DNA of 64,000 nucleotides, taken from NCBI GenBank assembly GCA_018857735.1, contig JABMCL010003107.1, positions 921,001 through 985,000 on the forward strand, written 5' to 3'. Shown here one piece after another: positions 60,986 to 64,000 of the stretch (positions are counted from its first letter, which is position 1; every line of letters starts with the position of its first letter). This stretch comes from Alviniconcha marisindica. Lineage: Eukaryota > Mollusca > Gastropoda > Provannidae. The notes below the pieces were generated by a model. It searched no databases. It had not been told where the DNA came from and saw only the letters and a list, made by a program, of their open reading frames with translations. The position numbers were made by a program, and so were the translations under genes.

Positions 60986-61639
60986 TCTCTCTCACCCTTC
61001 CCACAATACTCTCTCTCTCTCCCCCTTCCCACAACTCTCTCTCTCTCTCTCTCTGAGGAACAATTATAAGTTTCTCCGCTTGTTTTATGTAAGGACGATT
61101 TGTCAGTATCACGCAAGTGAAACCAACGTTAAGCCAGATTCAAATGCAAGGGTAGGGTGGGGTGGGACTCCCACACCATCACAGTCAACAACGACAAAAA
61201 TGAACACAAAAGGACGAACTGGCATCAATCATGCACTAAACGCTACAGTTAAACAGATCCTGTAGAGGTCCCAAGGGGGGCGTGCGGTGGGGGGGGGGGG
61301 GGGGGGGGGAGAGGGGGGACACAAAAACACGTCCGATAAAAGCGAACGCGACGGAAACACCTCAGGGATCTATCTGCCCAAGTTGAGAAAACAAGGCTAG
61401 GACAACCATACAGCTGTTACATGCATCAGGTCAAGCAGGACTTGATTAATTCTTGATACCTAATGCCCAGTCAGCAGCCAGGGTCCCATCTGGGTGCAAC
61501 ACAAGTCATCAACTCGCAAGTAGCCGACTCATTGCCCCTGTCACACACAGGGGACTGGGAAATGGCGGTGGGGGGTGGGGAGAGAGAAAAGAAGTTGTAT
61601 CAACTGGGAAGTCAGACATCAAAAAGGCAGAAGTGAACA

Positions 61640-61860
61640 CCTAGCAGTAGGCGAAGCAAGCAAGGCTATATTCTGACCTACTTGGGGGAGGGGGGTTGAA
61701 TCAACAGAGGCGAAGCATGCAAGGCCGCAATACTTTCGGGGGTGGCGGGGTGGGGCGAGATCTGAATCAACCGAGAAGTCAGAAATGAAAAAGGCAGAAC
61801 TCCTGGCAGCAGGTCAAGAACGCAAGGCTATATTCCGATCTACTCCAGACTTCAAAACCA
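61640..61860. repeat. Tandem copies of a 70-100 bp dispersed unit
   Basis: CAAGGCTATATTCTGACCTA, GAAGTCAGACATC or GAAGTCAGAAATG and AAAAAGGCAGAA recur two to three times. Related blocks are at 16085-16180 and 36050-36160. Confidence 0.65.
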
Positions 61861-62504
61861 AGGGGCTTACCGCTTTGGCAGCAGCTCTGGGACTGGAAAA
61901 GACTAAATGAAAAGGAAGAAGAAGCTCTGGCGGGTTCTCAAAGGAGAGGACCACAATTTCTTGCACACGTACAACAGTGGAAAAGCATGACAGGGACCCA
62001 AGCCCACGAGAGGAGAGAAAATGTATTATTAGTACCATCACTGTGGGTCGCTCTCCGAGGAGAGCACACAAGCAACAAAACCTGCCGCGGCAGGCCGTAA
62101 TTATTGTCCAGCCATACACTTTCCAGAGGAAGGCAGGCCGGACAGCTGCAAGCGGGCAATTGAATTTCGAGGGCAACGTGCGCATTCTCCAAGTCAGCCA
62201 GCACCACCGTTCTGTTGTGCCTCTAACTGTTCATGTTGCGCTAAGTGTCCAGATAACTGGGACCTCGTGCTTGTATCTGTTCCCTTACTGAGCCCAAAGA
62301 AGGGAGGTCAGCGCTAACTGACAAATTCAATCCCAAGTGTCCGACCTGCATTAATTGTCCAGGGCCACGACACTGATCCAATGTTTGTTACTGCTCAATG
62401 TGTTGTTGTTTAAATAAAATAAAAAATCTTCTTCTTTAGTAAAGGCTTAGTACTGTCGAACTGCTCGATCGTGTTCATGTGTGTACATATTTGTTGGCAC
62501 GTCT

Positions 62505-62690
62505 TTGTGATGATGATGTGGAGCTTAATGTCCTCAGCTGTTGGGTCGACATATTAGGAACAAACTGTGACCAATAGGTGTGCATGGTTCAATGTTGCTT
62601 TACGTCCACAGAAACCATAAGGCTCATTAGGACAGGGAGCCCAGGACGGCCATCTCGACTTTCACGCAGCTCCTGAACTCTACCCGTTTT
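62505..62690. repeat. Dispersed repeats R3 (inverted) and R2 fragment, adjacent
   Basis: The R3 reverse copy runs directly into TTTACGTCCACAGAAACCAT AAGGCTCATTAGG and the GCCCAGGACGGCC block, the same junction order as at 56690-57320 in reverse, suggesting they form one larger element. Confidence 0.65.
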
Positions 62691-63294
62691 TGTATTATAA
62701 ACTGATTCGACCAAAAGCTTCACGACTAGGCAGAGAGTTAGGGCCACTCGAGACTGGGTAAGAGGGTGTCTGTCGCTGGAAGTAGCAATGGACCGTTCCC
62801 GGGCCATCTGCTAAAGATAAGACTAAGGAGGCTGTAGGCCTGACTGCCGCCTGCATCACTGGGTGGGAGATTTGCAACAGACTTTGTTTGACAGGTTTTA
62901 TGGTTTGCCAATAAGTTTAATGACACTGTTTGTGTCGCATAAACATGGAGTTGATTTGATACATTTTGTTCGTTAAGTTGTACTGGTTGCATCTATATAC
63001 TTAGGGGATGCATCTTTTTTTCTTTTCTTTTTCTTTTTTGAGGTTATTTGTGGTTGTAAGAAATAGCCAAACGAGACTGTCATCGTGCTGAAGATTTAGT
63101 GTGGTCTGACTCGCAGTTATCGGTTTATTAGCGTCAAATAATTATATAACTGTAATTATCTCAACATAATTATTAATCATCTTTACATAATTGGTAATTA
63201 TTATTACATAATTGGTAACTATATTACCTTTTGATGCTTGGTTCCAACGGCTTACGATCGTCAAAAGTGACAATTATTAACTATCTTGCCAAAT

Positions 63295-63432
63295 CAACAA
63301 ACAAGGGAGTTAATTAGCGCTCGCCGGAAAGACGTCCCACAAACAACAACAAAGACCTTAGTCACCTACGGTGACTCTTACCTGGCATGCGAATAATTTA
63401 TACAAGGTACACAAACTCCACCAGAGGTAATC
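63295..63432. repeat. Dispersed repeat R1 copy
   Basis: AACAAGGGAGTTAATTAGCG, TAGTCACCTACGG, CTTACCTGGCATGCGAATA and AAACTCCACCAGAGG parallel 33630-33790. It directly precedes a SINE head. Confidence 0.75.
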
Positions 63433-63441
63433 TTCAATTGT

Positions 63442-63526
63442 GAGCCGGTTTGGCCTAGTGGTAAGGCGTTAGGTTGGTACCTCAGTTCCTAGGAGGGACC
63501 TCGGTTCGAATCCGCTTCGGCTCTCC
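63442..63526 (+). mobile_element. tRNA-like SINE head, left arm of a palindrome
   Basis: GAGCCGGTTTGGCCTAGTGG TAAGG (A box) and GGTTCGAATCC (B box, 63503-63513), closed by CGGCTC pairing with GAGCCG, make a tRNA-shaped head of about 85 nt with a long variable region, Leu/Ser-like. No CCA and a family-specific tail follow, so a SINE rather than a tRNA gene is likely. Confidence 0.8.
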
Positions 63527-63746
63527 TTTCTCTTCAAAAGTTATGGTCTGTGTTTGTCCATCGCAATTAATGAAACATTACAATGGCTCTCATCTCAGGT
63601 AGATTACACACCTATCGCTACACTGTCACCACCAGAATGACTCCTGCATTAAGATGGGCAGTGAGTAGTGCCATTTTAACGTTTCGCGAATTGTGAGGGA
63701 CAAAGTCACAAGACAGTGTCCACAGACCATAATTTTTGAAGACAAA

Positions 63747-63812
63747 GGAGAGCCGACCGAGGTCCCTCTGTTTACCAGCCTAACGCCTTACCGCTAGGCC
63801 AAATCGGCTCAC
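63747..63812 (-). mobile_element. tRNA-like SINE head, right arm of a palindrome
   Basis: Minus-strand GAGCCGATTTGGCCTAGCGG TAAGGCGTTAGGCTGG and CCTCGGTCGGCTCTCC match the head at 63442 in opposite orientation, with the B-box region shortened. Internal tails (TTATGGTCTGTG; plus CCACAGACCATAATTTTTGA) are also mirror-related. Confidence 0.8.
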
Positions 63813-63825
63813 TAGAAGTAAGTAA

Positions 63826-64000
63826 ACATGGTGCTTAACGTCCACAGAAACCATAAGGCTTATTAGGGACGGGGAGAATGGGGGAAGGGGGTATGGAGGG
63901 GGGGAAAGAGGGAGAGTATATACATATCGCTCACTGTCACCACCAGAATGACTCTGCATTAAGATGGGCAGTGATGAGAGCCATTTTAATGTTTCATTAA
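63826..64000. repeat. Dispersed repeat R2 copy, running to window end
   Basis: AACATGGTGCTTAACGTCCA CAGAAACCATAAGGCTTATT AGGGACGGGG and later CACTGTCACCACCAGAATGA parallel 56720-56900. Confidence 0.8.

Larger units (their letters stand above)
54339..64000 (-). other. OSBPL3/6/7-like: Upstream intron / flank of the ORP gene
   Basis: The exon at 54225-54338 begins inside the PH domain, so the gene continues beyond the window. I find no exon for the first PH strands or a start codon here. The stretch is repeat-dense: CT/GA/GT/CA and G-tract microsatellites (55126-55200, 55361-55396, 56650, 58025-58210, 59637-59680, 60929-61050, 61290), minisatellites, SINEs and dispersed repeats listed separately. 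Confidence 0.6.

Noticed and set aside
61814..62185. 123-codon minus-strand frame as a possible upstream ORP exon
   Set aside because: It lacks the KRRKWPLKGWHKR-type PH sequence expected and has no phase-0 donor that would join exon 54338.
63442..63526. A functional tRNA gene
   Set aside because: A and B boxes are present but the anticodon arm is not clean and the same tail follows other copies, so a SINE fits better.

Overview
The window looks like nuclear genomic DNA of a mollusc, most likely a marine (caeno)gastropod. The signs are GT-AG introns with strongly U-rich sense strands, very high microsatellite content, tRNA-headed SINEs, a LINE whose RNase H tail matches the type I know from gastropod genomes, and two animal genes with clear vertebrate orthologues. 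Species cannot be fixed from sequence alone. There are no bacterial-style genes, rRNAs or CRISPR arrays. All assignments come from reading translations and splice sites by eye.

Two convergent protein-coding genes account for all the coding sequence I can support. On the plus strand, 1307-8551 holds the last six exons of WAC (WW-domain adaptor with coiled coil). The encoded 273 residues include a polyQ stretch and the conserved C-terminal coiled coil; the WW-domain exons lie left of the window. On the minus strand, 54338 down to 27521 holds twenty exons of an oxysterol-binding-protein-related gene of the ORP3/6/7 class. All twenty exons join in phase to 802 codons plus stop: end of the PH domain, linker helices, FFAT-type motif and a complete ORD lipid-transfer domain. 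Its first exons lie beyond 64000.

Between the genes (8552-27520) I see no coding sequence. Plus-strand composition switches from T-rich to A-rich near 15.6-15.75 kb. At that switch, canonical poly(A) signals with GU-rich downstream elements face each other at 15576-15581 (+) and 15744-15749 (-). I infer two very long 3'UTRs, or alternative 3' ends, meeting tail to tail.

The most unusual feature is a recurring repeat architecture. At five places the intron next to an exon is filled with tandem, decaying copies of that exon's own boundary, splice site included: WAC exon 1307-1381 and ORP exons 52164-52301, 41618-41754, 40086-40205 and 35408-35583. In the 51.1-52.2 kb array each unit resembles an in-phase 21-nt micro-exon. 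Other introns carry minisatellites with 27-67 bp units that have no recognisable exon origin.

Mobile DNA includes a 1.44-kb TIR transposon inserted 21 bp before a WAC exon, a 5'-truncated LINE at 31.57-32.06 kb, several tRNA-like SINEs (one with three A-boxes, one pair as a palindrome) and dispersed unclassified repeats concentrated at 55-64 kb.
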